This document shows, piece by piece, positions 43,969 to 53,889 of a stretch of DNA of 64,000 bases. The DNA is from Halobacillus sp. Marseille-Q1614 (lineage in GTDB: Bacteria; Bacillota; Bacilli; Bacillales; Halobacillaceae), in assembly GCF_902809865.1 (NCBI RefSeq), contig NZ_CADDWH010000001.1, forward strand, positions 2,356,001 to 2,420,000, given 5' to 3'. How positions within the stretch are numbered: the first letter of the stretch is position 1; the number at the start of each line of letters is the position of its first letter. The position numbers and the translations under genes were made by a program. The notes beneath the pieces are model-generated. The model was not told the origin of the DNA. It worked only from the letters and a program-made list of their open reading frames with translations, and searched no databases.

Positions 43969-44749
43969 ACTGAAAACCGCCGGCTGGGTACGGCCGGGAC
44001 GCACGGTACCACTGCAGACAAATGAAAAAGATAATGATGACATCAATGAGATCTCCACCGTAATACATGAGCATTCCTCCGCTTTCCGCCTCATGTCTGG
44101 GCACGCCAGACGGAGGGTTGCCGTAAATATACTTCGATAATATTCCATGACCTGCTAACGCGGCTACCATGACGGCTGACCGGTAGACGAAGCTCCGGCG
44201 ATGAGGAGCAGGATCAATGTAAATTAGAGAGATCGTAAATAGATAACCGGCAAGAAATACATGAATGTGAATGAACAAATGCAGGAGTAAACTCTCGTGC
44301 ATCGCTTCAAACAAAGAGGTAGTGTATAATACCCAGAGTCCTCCCACATTCAGAATCGACGCTGTAATGGGATCACTTAAGAAACGGACAAAAGACGTTC
44401 TTAGAATTGAAGTAACCTTCTTTGCTGGATTCACACTTGAAGCTCTTAGAAACAGTGTCATAGGGGCCGCTAAAGCCATGAGAAGAGGTGCCAGCATTCC
44501 AAGCAGTAAATGACCAAGCATATGAACAGTAAAATTGCTGTGGGCTTGCACTGCTATCGGTCCACTCACTGCCGCTAAACCAGACAATACACCAGCCATC
44601 CAAAGGACGGTTCGATAGACCGGCCATTTCCTGCCCTTTCGACGTGAATAAACGAGGGCAGCGACATAGAGAGCTGCAGCAAATATAAAAGGCACAGCCA
44701 ATATGATCTGAGCTGCATCTACGATTGAGGTGCCTGAATGGTTATGCAT
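43961..44749 (-). CDS. CtaG/caa3-type cytochrome c oxidase assembly protein
   Basis: A 262-residue protein with ~7 helices. HMLGHLLLGMLAPLLMALAA near 78, LPD-equivalent HESLLLHLFIHIHVFLAGYL near 148, and the C-terminal RHEAESGGMLMYYGGDLID with IIIFFICLQWYR match the bacterial CtaG family used to build the caa3 oxidase. It overlaps the upstream DUF2243 gene by 8 bp. No ctaBCD genes are nearby, so it may be a paralogue for another oxidase or a copper-related role. Confidence 0.82.
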   Translation of the reverse strand: MHNHSGTSIVDAAQIILAVPFIFAAALYVAALVYSRRKGRKWPVYRTVLWMAGVLSGLAAVSGPIAVQAHSNFTVHMLGHLLLGMLAPLLMALAAPMTLFLRASSVNPAKKVTSILRTSFVRFLSDPITASILNVGGLWVLYTTSLFEAMHESLLLHLFIHIHVFLAGYLFTISLIYIDPAPHRRSFVYRSAVMVAALAGHGILSKYIYGNPPSGVPRHEAESGGMLMYYGGDLIDVIIIFFICLQWYRASRPYPAGGFQSA

Positions 44750-45218
44750 TTCCTTTCACCGCCGCCTTCTTTGTACGGTTCAGCAAAATGAGCCCGGCCA
44801 CAATCATAATCAACGCAAGAATGTTCCAGATTAGATCATATATTATGACGTTGTCTACATATCGAATCTGGTGAAGGCGCATCAGTTTATGCTGAATAGT
44901 GCCGTCATATAACTGAAAAGCCCCAGCCCCAAGCAGACTGGCGCCCCACCATCTCTTAAACCAGAATGCTTTCCTTCTTCGAAGATCAGCGACTAAAAAC
45001 AGACCGCCAACTGTGGCAAACCAGCTAAACGCATGAAAAAAGCCATCTGAAACAAGACCGATATCTGTAGTAGATTTATCGTAAAAATGGTGCCAATGCA
45101 GTAATTGGTGGAAAAGAGTTTCATCTAAAAAGGCCGCGAGACCGACCCCGAATAAAATTCCTGATAGTAGATTACGGTTTAAGTACGAAGTGTGATTCCC
45201 ACTCGTTATATCAGGCAT
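44742..45218 (-). CDS. DUF2243 membrane protein
   Basis: A 158-residue protein with four helices. GILFGVGLAAFLDETLFHQLL near 20-40, HWHHFYDKSTTD, DGFFHAFSW near 58, GASLLGAGAFQLYDGTIQHK near 88-110, and HQIRYV match DUF2243. The many conserved His and Asp residues in membrane segments suggest metal or haem handling. It is translationally coupled to the CtaG-like protein, a pairing seen in other bacteria, so a joint oxidase-assembly function is plausible but unproven. Confidence 0.8.
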   Translation of the reverse strand: MPDITSGNHTSYLNRNLLSGILFGVGLAAFLDETLFHQLLHWHHFYDKSTTDIGLVSDGFFHAFSWFATVGGLFLVADLRRRKAFWFKRWWGASLLGAGAFQLYDGTIQHKLMRLHQIRYVDNVIIYDLIWNILALIMIVAGLILLNRTKKAAVKGNA

Positions 45219-45330
45219 ATAATCCTCCTCTTGAGATTCTTAAAGTTAAAAGGTATGTAGAAAAAATTCCCTTCCTTCCTAACTATAAACTTATTATATC
45301 GAAAAAATATAAATAGATACGCGTGCACAA

Positions 45331-45362
45331 TAAAACCCAAGCGGCTAATCCGCTTGGGCTTT
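45331..45362 (-). terminator. Terminator of the nas operon
   Basis: CCCAAGCGG-ATTAG-CCGCTTGGG then TTTT on the minus strand. Confidence 0.8.
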
Positions 45363-45364
45363 GA

Positions 45365-46144
45365 TTATGCTTCAGCAATTCCCTGCAAAGGAACCGACTG
45401 ATTCATCATTTTAAGTCTGCTGATCTTCTCGCGAAAGCGCACAACTTCTCCTATTACGATCATCGCAGGGTTCTGAATCTCTTCTTTCTCAACGACACTC
45501 ACTATATTTGAGATCTTTCCTGTGACAACTCGTTCCTCAGTAGTAGTCCCCTGCTGAATAACAGCAACCGGCGTGTCAGAGTTCTTGCCATTCTCCATCA
45601 GCTGCTTACAAATATACGGAAGATTGCTGACCCCCATGTAGATGGCTAATGTATCAATATTCTGGGAGAGACTCTGCCAGTCTATTTCTTTGTGATTGGA
45701 CTTGCACCGGTGTCCTGCGACGACGGCAAATGAACTTCCCAGCTCGCGATGCGTAACAGGGATGTCTGCGTAAGAAGGTGCCGCAATACCGGATGTTATA
45801 CCAGGAACAACTTCATATAAAATACCGTGCTTAGCAACAGCTTCTGCCTCTTCCGCTCCTCTTCCAAAAACGTAGGGATCGCCCCCTTTGAGCCGCGTGA
45901 CGACTTTCCCCTGCTTGGCATACTTCACTAATAAGGAATTAATCGTCTCCTGTTTAAGAATATGAAATTTCGGATGCTTGCCGCAAAATATTAAGTCAGC
46001 TCCCGGTTTAGCTTTCTTAAGCAGCTCTTCATTAACTAAACGGTCGTAAAGAATGACGTCGGCCTGCTGAATACATTTTAATGCCTTTACTGTAATTAAA
46101 TCCGGGTCTCCCGGTCCTGCCCCCACCAAGTAAACTTTTGACAT
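45365..46144 (-). CDS. nasF: Uroporphyrinogen-III C-methyltransferase, nitrate operon copy
   Basis: A 259-residue SUMT with VYLVGAGPGDPDLITVKALK at the N-terminus, VVTRLKGGDPYVFGRGAEEA near 85, VPGITSGIAAPSYADIPVTHR near 117 and YMGVSNLP. It supplies precorrin-2 for the sirohaem of nitrite reductase. It is last in the nas operon, in the same position as B. subtilis nasF. It is homologous to the sulfate-operon SUMT at 36047-36808 but clearly a separate gene. Confidence 0.92.
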   Translation of the reverse strand: MSKVYLVGAGPGDPDLITVKALKCIQQADVILYDRLVNEELLKKAKPGADLIFCGKHPKFHILKQETINSLLVKYAKQGKVVTRLKGGDPYVFGRGAEEAEAVAKHGILYEVVPGITSGIAAPSYADIPVTHRELGSSFAVVAGHRCKSNHKEIDWQSLSQNIDTLAIYMGVSNLPYICKQLMENGKNSDTPVAVIQQGTTTEERVVTGKISNIVSVVEKEEIQNPAMIVIGEVVRFREKISRLKMMNQSVPLQGIAEA

Positions 46145-46169
46145 ACCTTTCTGCCTCCTAAAAAAGCTG

Positions 46170-46493
46170 TTATTCGGGTAATAAAACGTAGACCTTTTCG
46201 TTCTCTACTTCTACTTTAAACGTTTTTACACAGCCGCTGTCATGTCCTTGCACCTGACCGTCTGTTACATTGATCTTCCAGTCATGCATGGGGCAGAATA
46301 CGCTGTCCCCGCTCACCATACCTTCGGCTAAGACTCCGCCTTTATGAGGACAGCGATTCTCGATCGCTTTAATTCTCCCGTTTGAAAGCTTGAAGATGGC
46401 CAGTTCCCAATCGCCTATGTGCACGGTTCTCCCTAATTTTTCCGGAAGCTCTTCAACATTTGCTACAAACACTCTTTTTATCAGCTGTTTCAA
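46170..46493 (-). CDS. nasE: Assimilatory nitrite reductase small subunit (Rieske type)
   Basis: A 107-residue NirD-type protein. [12 protein letters not shown] near 48 and [10 protein letters not shown] near 67 give the C-x-H...C-x2-H ligands of a Rieske [2Fe-2S] cluster. It passes electrons to the sirohaem subunit NasD. The start is a TTG eight bases after GGGAGG. It lies 22 bp downstream of nasD. Confidence 0.93.
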   Translation of the reverse strand: MKQLIKRVFVANVEELPEKLGRTVHIGDWELAIFKLSNGRIKAIENRCPHKGGVLAEGMVSGDSVFCPMHDWKINVTDGQVQGHDSGCVKTFKVEVENEKVYVLLPE

Positions 46494-46515
46494 TTTCCAT
46501 TCCTCCCTAAAAGAA

Positions 46516-48927
46516 TTAGTTTGAACCTGCTGGGACTTTTACGTTTTGATACAGATCTCTTAATAAAGTTTCATCCCCTAGTGCCTGCTCCCATGGTTCT
46601 TGAACAACAGATAAGGCTTCATCCATCCGCTGAATGAGATCGATAAATACTTTTTTATCTGAAAGAACTTTCTGAACGTGTTCGATTCCTACTCTCTCCA
46701 CCCAAGCCGAAGTTCTTTCTAGATAAGCTGCATCCTCCCGGTAAAGCTGTAAGAAAGCAGCAGCTGTGTCGAGCACCTCTTCCTCTGTCTTCACCTTCGC
46801 CAGCAGATCGGCTTTTCTCATATGTGTGCCGCCGTTACCGCCTACATAAATCTCAAACTCACCGTCCAGTCCGACGACACCCACATCTTTAATAGAGCCT
46901 TCCGCACAGTTCCTCGGGCAGGCGGAGACGCTCATTTTTACTTTATGCGGGGTATTCAGCCCTTCAAATTTCTTCTCAAGCTGAATGCCTAAACCGACTG
47001 AATTTTGTGTGCCGAACCGGCAGAAGTCTGCTCCCACACACGTTTTTACGGTTCGAAGCCCTTTCGCATAAGCAGAGCCTGATGGCATACCGAGATCGGA
47101 CCAAATGCTCGGCAAGTCTTCTTTTTGTACACCTAGAAGGTCAATTCTCTGGCCGCCTGTTACTTTAATCATCTTCACGTCATATTTATCAGCAGCATCG
47201 GCAATTTTTCGTAAATCTTCTGCATTTGTGACCCCGCCGTACATCCGTGGAACAACGGAATAAGTGCCGTCCTTCTGGATATTCGCATGGAGCCTTTCGT
47301 TTACGAAACGTGACTCTTTTTCATCCTCGTATACTGTCGGGTGGACCATTCCTAAATAATAATTCAACGCCGGTTTACATTTGGAGCACCCTTCATCAGT
47401 GGTCCATCCGAGCACGTTCATAACTTCCCGCACATGGGTTAACTCTTTTTCTTTTATTTCTTCAATGACTTCATCACGAGATAGAGTCGTACAGGCGCAA
47501 ATGGTTTCTTTTTGATTCTGGTCGTATTCATCTCCAAGCGTATGCTCTAATAAATCGGCTACCATAGACTTACAGCCGCCGCATGAACGGGATGCGCTCG
47601 TACACCCTTTGACTTGCTCAACAGTTGTTAATCCTTCATCTTGGATAGCTTTCACAATTGTCCCTTTAGAAACACCATTACATCCGCAAATCATTTCTTC
47701 ATCGGACATCGAGGCTATGAGATCGATCCCGGAACCTTCAGCCTGTTCAGCCTCCAAGTACTCTTCAATGGCTGCTCCTTTATTGATTAAGCTAAGCAGT
47801 CGGTTGCCGTCTTTCGTATCTCCAAATAAAACGGCACCCGTTATTACCCCTTCATCAACAAGAACCTTTTGATAAACGCCGCGCCAGCCATCAAATACTT
47901 TAATAGATTTTGTGTTAGGATCCTCTGTTATTTTGCCGGTGGAAAAAACATCGACTCCTGAAACTTTTAATTGAGTCGATAAAACGGACCCCTGATAACC
48001 TTCGCTCTCCATTCCGCAGATTCTTTTTGCCAGTTCGCTGCCCTGCTTGAATAAGGGAGCCACAAGTCCGTAAACCATTTCCCTGTGCTCGGCGCATTCT
48101 CCCACAGCAAAAACATTAGGTATTTCTGTTTCTAAATAATCGTTGACGATAATTCCTCTATTAACGGGAATGCCGCATTCCTTAGCTAAGCTTATATTAG
48201 GCTTGATCCCTACTGCCATAACGACTAGATCCGCCTTGACTTCCTCTCCGTCACTGAACTTTAAGCCGTCCACTCGATCTTCACCCGTAATCTCAACAGA
48301 CTGCTTTTCGAGTAAGAAATTCATCCCCTGTTCTTCTAGTTCTTTTTGCAGCATTTTCCCTGCGGTTTTATCGAGCTGTCTTTCCATTAAGCTGTCTGCA
48401 ATGTGAACCACATCCACTTCCATACCTAAATTTAATAAGCCCCGCGCAGCTTCCAGTCCTAGCAATCCGCCGCCGATGACGACCGCTTTTTTATAATCTT
48501 TCGCTGATTCTATCATTCTCTCACAGTCTTTAATATCCCTAAACGCGGTGACACCTTCTTTATCCGCCCCAGGAAGAGGCAGCATGAACGGAATCGATCC
48601 TGTAGCAATAATCAGCTTATCGTAAGAAACCATTCGATCTTTATCAGTAAAAATGAACTGCCGGTTTGTATCCATATGGGTAACTGTTTCTCCTGGATAA
48701 AGTGCTATATTATTTTCCTCATACCAATCCCAGCTGTTAAGCGTGATATCATCAATTTCCGTGTCACCCTGCAGGACTTTGGATAATTGAATCCGATTAT
48801 AGTTTGGATAAGGCTCGCTTCCAAAAACCGTAATCTCAAATTGGTCCGGTTTTATGCTTAATATTTCCTCAATGGCCCGAATGCCTGCCATTCCATTTCC
48901 GATCAGCACAAGCTTTTGTTTTTCCAT
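46516..48927 (-). CDS. nasD: Assimilatory nitrite reductase large subunit
   Basis: An 803-residue NirB-type protein that reduces nitrite to ammonium with NAD(P)H. N-terminal FAD/NAD domains: [16 protein letters not shown] near 5, [19 protein letters not shown] near 150. BFD-like [2Fe-2S] segments with CGCNG and SCGGCKSMV near 415-455, and CACTTLS...GCSKC near 485-520. A sirohaem domain holds TCVGADFC near 630 and SACPRNC near 665, the C-x5-C/C-x3-C ligands of the sirohaem-4Fe-4S centre. GGAGGG precedes the ATG. A 120-bp gap to nasC contains repeat copy 6. Confidence 0.95.
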   Translation of the reverse strand: MEKQKLVLIGNGMAGIRAIEEILSIKPDQFEITVFGSEPYPNYNRIQLSKVLQGDTEIDDITLNSWDWYEENNIALYPGETVTHMDTNRQFIFTDKDRMVSYDKLIIATGSIPFMLPLPGADKEGVTAFRDIKDCERMIESAKDYKKAVVIGGGLLGLEAARGLLNLGMEVDVVHIADSLMERQLDKTAGKMLQKELEEQGMNFLLEKQSVEITGEDRVDGLKFSDGEEVKADLVVMAVGIKPNISLAKECGIPVNRGIIVNDYLETEIPNVFAVGECAEHREMVYGLVAPLFKQGSELAKRICGMESEGYQGSVLSTQLKVSGVDVFSTGKITEDPNTKSIKVFDGWRGVYQKVLVDEGVITGAVLFGDTKDGNRLLSLINKGAAIEEYLEAEQAEGSGIDLIASMSDEEMICGCNGVSKGTIVKAIQDEGLTTVEQVKGCTSASRSCGGCKSMVADLLEHTLGDEYDQNQKETICACTTLSRDEVIEEIKEKELTHVREVMNVLGWTTDEGCSKCKPALNYYLGMVHPTVYEDEKESRFVNERLHANIQKDGTYSVVPRMYGGVTNAEDLRKIADAADKYDVKMIKVTGGQRIDLLGVQKEDLPSIWSDLGMPSGSAYAKGLRTVKTCVGADFCRFGTQNSVGLGIQLEKKFEGLNTPHKVKMSVSACPRNCAEGSIKDVGVVGLDGEFEIYVGGNGGTHMRKADLLAKVKTEEEVLDTAAAFLQLYREDAAYLERTSAWVERVGIEHVQKVLSDKKVFIDLIQRMDEALSVVQEPWEQALGDETLLRDLYQNVKVPAGSN

Positions 48928-48954
48928 AGAATGTATCCCTCCAAAGATTAGTTA

Positions 48955-49047
48955 TCTCAAGCTTTAATGTTAATTCTCATAAAAAATGGGGAGTCTCGCA
49001 GAACCCCTTCTTTTTATGGTTGATTTCAACACGACTTTTAACAGCGG
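48955..49047. repeat. MITE-like intergenic repeat (copy 6), internally deleted
   Basis: TTAATGTTAATTCTC at the left, CGCAGAACCCCTTCTTTTT mid-way, and reverse right end GCCGCTGTTAAAAGTCG match the ends and a flank of copy 5. The central core is missing. It lies between nasC and nasD inside the operon. Confidence 0.45.
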
Positions 49048-51180
49048 CTAACTTAAAAACGGAGTAATTCGGACAGCTGTTACTTTAAATCCCGGCATTT
49101 TGCAGATAGGATCAAGCTCATCAGAGACAAGCTGATTCACATTTTGCTCCCCTCCCCAATGAAAAGGTACAAAAACGGTATCTTTCCTTATTTTCTCTGA
49201 AAATCTGCTCCTGACTTTAATTTTTCCAAACCTTGATTCGATGCTGACAAGGGATTGATCTTGGACTTGATATTTCTTAGCGGTCTCCGGATGAATCTCA
49301 AGAAATGATTCAATGTGTCTCGCTGCTAACGAGGGACTCTTTCGTGTTTGGACGCCTGTTAGATAATGAGCCATCACCCGTCCAGTGGTTAAAATAAGAG
49401 GATAATTTTCATCTTCCTCCATTTTCCGAGCTGGTTTCTCTGGAATAAACATACGAGCTTTTCCGTCTGGATGGGTAAAACCCTGCTCAAACATACGCTT
49501 TGTTCCCGTGTGATCTTCACTCGGACACGGCCATAACACCCCGCTTTGGCTTCTGATTTTTTCATAGGTGATTCCATAATAATCAGCTTTTCCCCCGCGG
49601 CTGGCCAGTCGTAATTCTTCAAAAATCTCTTCGGCTGATTGGAAGGGGAATTGATCTGCCTTGCCAAAAGTCCGGGCTAAGTCACAAATAATCTGCCAGT
49701 CGTGCTTTACCAGCCCGGGCAGTGGGTAACTGGCTTCTCTTAAAGTCACCCGACCTTCTACATTAGTCATTGTTCCTTCATCTTCTAAATAGGAAGAAGC
49801 CGGCAGGATCACATCTGCAAGTTCCGCTGTTTCTGAAATAAACATATCGACAACGACGAGGAAATCGAGTTTTTTCAAGCCTGATTTTATGAAGGAAGCA
49901 TTTGGATTTGAGACAACCGGATTAGAACACATGACCAGCATTCCGTTTATCATCTGTTCATTTGCTTTTTCAAAAAGTTCATATGCCGACACTCCCTTAC
50001 CTGGGAGGTCTTTCTGATCTACGCCCCACACTTCAGCTACATAACACCGGTCCTCCTTATTTTCAATCGACCGATAGCCTGGCAGCTGATCTGCCTTTTG
50101 CCCGTGCTCTCTTGCACCTTGGCCATTTCCCTGGCCAGTTATGGCTCCGTAGCCTGAATAAGGCTTTCCAATTTTTCCAGTGGCTAATAAAATATTGATA
50201 AAACTCCGGACGGCATCAGTTCCATCGATTTGCTGTTCAATTCCTCTAGCCGTAAAGATCATGCCCGACTCTTCCTGTCCAAAGGCAACGGCGGCCTGAT
50301 ACAGCTCCTCTATGGGAACCCCCGTTTTCTCTGCACATTCTTCAATGCTTAAGGTAGAAATATATTGATAAAGTTCATCAAAACCGCTGACACTCTCACT
50401 TACAAATTTTCGATCCATTAAATTTTCTTCTATAATAATTTTCAAAAGAGCATGAGCTAACACCGCATCAGTTCCGGGCTTATTCTTTAAATGCAAGTCA
50501 GCCAGATTTGTCGTTGCTGTTTCCCTTGGATCGATTGCAATGATGTATGCCCCATTTTCTTTAGCTTTTTCAAAATACGGCATAATGGTCGGCTGACATT
50601 CGGCTATATTGGTTCCAGCCAATACGATGCACCTCGTTTTTGAAATTTCCTGCAGGCTGTTTGTAAAACCCCGATCAACGCCAAAGCTCTGATTAGCGCC
50701 CGTAGCAGCTGAAGCCATACAGAGCCTGCCATTGTAATCAATATGCTTCGTTCGAAGCGCGACTCTGGCAAACTTCCCGAGTAAGTAGGCTTCCTCATTG
50801 GTTAGAGAAGCACTTCCATACACAGATAGTGCATCTAATCCTTTTTCTCTTTGAATCTCTGAAAATTTTCGGTATATGACTTCATAGGCTTCTTCCCAGC
50901 TTACAGGGACAAATTCTCCATTCTTCTTTACTAATGGCTCCTTCAAACGGTCCCTTAAAAAGGTGTGCTGATGGGCATTCATCCCTTTCACACAAAGCCT
51001 TCCTTGCGTTGTTGGATTATCTACTCCCACTGTTTTGTAGGTGTTCCTTGAAACCACTCTTTGTTCAATCAGCTGCATTTTACACTGCATGCTGCAAAAA
51101 GGACATTGAGAATCATAGACCTTTTCGGATTGGATGTCTTTCTGCTTATTGCGAAAATATTTCAGCATTAGTTCCGTCAA
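49048..51180 (-). CDS. nasC: Assimilatory nitrate reductase catalytic subunit
   Basis: A 710-residue molybdopterin oxidoreductase that reduces nitrate to nitrite. N-terminal [4Fe-4S] Cys: CPFCSMQCKM near 26 and RLCVKG near 62. Molybdopterin motifs: YGSASLTNEEAYLLGKFAR near 120, GANQSFGVDRGF, NIAECQPTIMPYF near 196, and the C-terminal dinucleotide domain TTGRVMAHYLTGVQTRKSP near 585. No C-terminal BFD domain, as in B. subtilis NasC, so NasB must supply electrons. The frame starts with TTG at 51180 behind AAGGGTGAG; an internal ATG at 51168 is an alternative. Confidence 0.94.
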   Translation of the reverse strand: MTELMLKYFRNKQKDIQSEKVYDSQCPFCSMQCKMQLIEQRVVSRNTYKTVGVDNPTTQGRLCVKGMNAHQHTFLRDRLKEPLVKKNGEFVPVSWEEAYEVIYRKFSEIQREKGLDALSVYGSASLTNEEAYLLGKFARVALRTKHIDYNGRLCMASAATGANQSFGVDRGFTNSLQEISKTRCIVLAGTNIAECQPTIMPYFEKAKENGAYIIAIDPRETATTNLADLHLKNKPGTDAVLAHALLKIIIEENLMDRKFVSESVSGFDELYQYISTLSIEECAEKTGVPIEELYQAAVAFGQEESGMIFTARGIEQQIDGTDAVRSFINILLATGKIGKPYSGYGAITGQGNGQGAREHGQKADQLPGYRSIENKEDRCYVAEVWGVDQKDLPGKGVSAYELFEKANEQMINGMLVMCSNPVVSNPNASFIKSGLKKLDFLVVVDMFISETAELADVILPASSYLEDEGTMTNVEGRVTLREASYPLPGLVKHDWQIICDLARTFGKADQFPFQSAEEIFEELRLASRGGKADYYGITYEKIRSQSGVLWPCPSEDHTGTKRMFEQGFTHPDGKARMFIPEKPARKMEEDENYPLILTTGRVMAHYLTGVQTRKSPSLAARHIESFLEIHPETAKKYQVQDQSLVSIESRFGKIKVRSRFSEKIRKDTVFVPFHWGGEQNVNQLVSDELDPICKMPGFKVTAVRITPFLS

Positions 51181-51217
51181 TCCGGCTCACCCTTTTTTAC
51201 AGTAAGTAAGAGGATGA

Positions 51218-53536
51218 TCAACTCCTCTGCACTCGTTTCCTATTTAAATCATTATCTTCTTCCAAAGTCTCCATCAAATGATGACAAAGTTCTTCATCAA
51301 ATAAAGCTTCTCTTATATGAATAAGTCCGAGCCTTTCAACCCACTGACTCGTTTCTTCTAAATACCTTGCTGATTTCCTATAGTATTGCAGACAGGCTAA
51401 GACAATAGTTTCTACTCTCTCCTCTTCCTGAACGACACAAAGCAATTGCCCCCTCCTCATACTGCTTCCGCCGATGTAGATCTCCCATTTCCCGCCTGAA
51501 TACAGGGCTCCTATATCTTTTGCTTCAGCATCTGCTCTGTTGTGAAAGCACGCGGATATCCCCAGCTTCAAACGGTAAGGAACCTGAAGCCCTTCCGTCT
51601 CTTTCTCGATAACTTGAGCAATTTTTACAGAAGAAGATTTCTCACAATCACACTCATAATCTCCGGCAGCGGTAGTGATAGGGGCTACTTGATGGCCGTT
51701 ATATTCTCTTAGCTGCATGTCCAATTCTTCTCTAAGAGCAGGAAAATCATGATCTTTTACACCTATCAAATGGATTCTTTGATCTCGTGAAACAGCCACT
51801 TGCAAGTAAGGGAACTTTTCCGCAGCTTTTGTGATTTTCCTCAGCTGTTCCAGAGTCATCATCCCGCCATATATTTGCGGCACAACCGTATTCCTTTTCT
51901 TTTCCTGAGCCTGCATCGATCCTTTATAGGGCGGGTAAATCATTTCTAAATAGTAATCCACAGCCAGCCGGCAAATTGAACAGCCATCTTCTCTCTTCCA
52001 ATAAAGCTGTCTATATACCGCCTCTGCCGTTCTTAAGTTCTGAATCTGGATCTGTTCGACAAGCTCATCCTCCGTCAAGCTGGTACATGAACAAAGAGAC
52101 AAATCCATCGCATTTTCCAGCTCTGATGGCTCACTTCTAATATAGTTAAGAAGATCTGTTACAAGAGATTTGCATCCACCGCAAGAACTGGATGCTTTTG
52201 TACTTTCTTTAATATCTTCAACCGTCGACAGTCCTTCCTGCCTCATGGCTTCCACAATTGCACCTTTACTTACCTGGTTACACGTACATATCGTCTGATT
52301 CATCGGATAAGAAGCAGCTGCTGAATTTTTAGGATCAGGGTTTTCCAGTAACAAAGCTTTATCCTTACTAGCAAGCACCTTCCTTTTAATAACAGCCTCT
52401 TTAATCAATTGGCTGGGTTCTGTCGTTCCGACTAATACAGCTCCTACTGCTTTATTACCTTTAAAAAGAACTTTCTTGTACACGGATATTTCCTCGTTAT
52501 GATATTCAATCGATTTTGTTTCATCATCATTTGGTTCAAATTGGCCGATAGAAAAAACTTCAACTCCAGAAATTTTTAATTGTGTATAAAGCAAAGAACC
52601 CTGGTAGCCATCTGTTGCTATCCCGCATAAATGTTTTGCCAATATTTCTCCCTGCTCATAAAGCGGCTGAACCAGTCCGTAGACCCTTCCGTTATGCTCT
52701 GCACACTCACCTACCGCATAAATATCCCGGCAGCTTGTTTCTAAATAATCATTTACAATAATCCCATGATTTGTTTCCAAGCCGGCAGCTTCCGCCAGCG
52801 AGATCCTGGGTTTTATCCCAACGGCCATTACGACCAGGTCAGCTTCTGCAACAGAACCATCCTTAAACCGGACACCCTCCACACGGCTGCGCCCTAAAAT
52901 CTTTTCAGAAGCTTTATTTAATAAAAAGTTCATGCCCTGTTCTTCGAGCTGCCGCTGCAGCATAATAGATGCTTTCTCATCCAATTGCCTGTTCATAATA
53001 TGTGAGGAAATATGAACAACATCAACCTCCATTCCGATGTTCAAAAGACCCCGGGCTGCCTCTAACCCAAGCAGCCCCCCTCCAATAACAACAGCTTTTT
53101 TATATTCACGCGCCGCGGTAAGGATGCTTTCACAGTCTTCAATGGTACGAAAAGCTATCACTCCTTTTTTTTTGGCTCCCTTTAAAGGAAGCATGAAAGG
53201 AGAAGAACCTGTAGCGAAGATCAGCTTGTCATAATGGACCTTTCGATGTTGATCGGTTAAGACAGCTTTTTGACTGGCATCCACCTTTACCACCGTCTCT
53301 CCAGTAATAAGATTCACTCCACTTTGTCTATACCATGAGGAAGGATGAATCGTTATATCATCAATGGATGTTCCGCCCTGCAAAACAGTCGACAACATGA
53401 GCCGGCTGTAACCAGGCCGTGGTTCACTTCCGATTACAATAATTTCATAAGCCGACGGATTTTCGCGGAGAATGTTTTCAACAACCCGTACACCTGCCAT
53501 TCCATTTCCAATGACCACAAGCCGCTGCTTATTCAA
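51218..53536 (-). CDS. nasB: Nitrate reductase electron-transfer subunit
   Basis: A 772-residue flavoprotein. FAD/NAD domains (VIGNGMAGVRVVENIL near 5, [19 protein letters not shown] near 150) and two BFD-like [2Fe-2S] segments (CTCNQVS...SCGGCKSLV, CSCTSLT...GCSICRLA) bring electrons from NADH to NasC. The C-terminal ~230 residues are homologous to the sirohaem domain of NasD (WVERLGLIHIREAL against [14 protein letters not shown]), but the sirohaem cysteines are lost: SACFHNRADA replaces [13 protein letters not shown] start after GGGAGG. It is the first gene of the nas operon, behind the TnrA box. Confidence 0.92.
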   Translation of the reverse strand: MNKQRLVVIGNGMAGVRVVENILRENPSAYEIIVIGSEPRPGYSRLMLSTVLQGGTSIDDITIHPSSWYRQSGVNLITGETVVKVDASQKAVLTDQHRKVHYDKLIFATGSSPFMLPLKGAKKKGVIAFRTIEDCESILTAAREYKKAVVIGGGLLGLEAARGLLNIGMEVDVVHISSHIMNRQLDEKASIMLQRQLEEQGMNFLLNKASEKILGRSRVEGVRFKDGSVAEADLVVMAVGIKPRISLAEAAGLETNHGIIVNDYLETSCRDIYAVGECAEHNGRVYGLVQPLYEQGEILAKHLCGIATDGYQGSLLYTQLKISGVEVFSIGQFEPNDDETKSIEYHNEEISVYKKVLFKGNKAVGAVLVGTTEPSQLIKEAVIKRKVLASKDKALLLENPDPKNSAAASYPMNQTICTCNQVSKGAIVEAMRQEGLSTVEDIKESTKASSSCGGCKSLVTDLLNYIRSEPSELENAMDLSLCSCTSLTEDELVEQIQIQNLRTAEAVYRQLYWKREDGCSICRLAVDYYLEMIYPPYKGSMQAQEKKRNTVVPQIYGGMMTLEQLRKITKAAEKFPYLQVAVSRDQRIHLIGVKDHDFPALREELDMQLREYNGHQVAPITTAAGDYECDCEKSSSVKIAQVIEKETEGLQVPYRLKLGISACFHNRADAEAKDIGALYSGGKWEIYIGGSSMRRGQLLCVVQEEERVETIVLACLQYYRKSARYLEETSQWVERLGLIHIREALFDEELCHHLMETLEEDNDLNRKRVQRS

Positions 53537-53580
53537 TTCTCCACCTCCCGATTCGCGTTAATATTTTGAATATTTGGTTC

Positions 53581-53586
53581 AATATA
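53581..53586 (-). promoter_or_regulatory. -10 box of the nas operon promoter
   Basis: TATATT on the minus strand. The implied transcription start (near 53575) is ~49 bp from the centre of the TnrA box. Confidence 0.5.
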
Positions 53587-53615
53587 TCATGCAATCAGGA
53601 GTGTGTAAGTGTTTA

Positions 53616-53632
53616 TGTCAGAAAACCTAACA
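53616..53632 (-). promoter_or_regulatory. TnrA/GlnR box upstream of nasB
   Basis: TGTCAGAAAACCTAACA fits the TnrA consensus TGTNANAWWWTMTNACA at 16 of 17 positions. Its centre lies about -49 from the deduced transcription start, the usual distance for TnrA activation. The rest of the 53537-53819 gap shows no gene. Confidence 0.7.
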
Positions 53633-53779
53633 CAGAAATTACATAAAGCGTTTACATTTAAAACCTCTGTTCACCAGATTAATTTTTAATTAGGATCAAG
53701 CGGCGTGTAGGAGTTAAGAACGAGTTTGAGAATTTAATAGGAGAATTTATACATTTTTGACATTGAATAATTCAGAATA

Positions 53780-53785
53780 GGGTAT
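53780..53785 (+). promoter_or_regulatory. Sigma-B-like -10 box GGGTAT
   Basis: GGGTAT, the sigma-B -10 consensus, lies 17 bp after TTGACA (53757-53762), a sigma-A -35. The pairing is hybrid; no good sigma-B -35 is seen. Confidence 0.3.
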
Positions 53786-53819
53786 TGTATTAAAACTTAT
53801 TCTAGGAAAGGAGGTCTTG

Positions 53820-53843
53820 TTGAAAAAATTAAAAGTTTGTTAA
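53820..53843 (+). CDS. Candidate 7-residue leader peptide before the BCCT gene
   Basis: AAAGGAGG (53807-53814), a stronger ribosome site than the main gene's, is followed five bases later by TTG and a 7-codon frame (LKKLKVC) ending in TAA. A real leader is possible; the string may also be a chance feature. Confidence 0.25.
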   Translation: MKKLKVC

Positions 53844-53889
53844 CCTATGGCTATATAAATATACTAATCTTAATTAAGGAGAGTCATTT

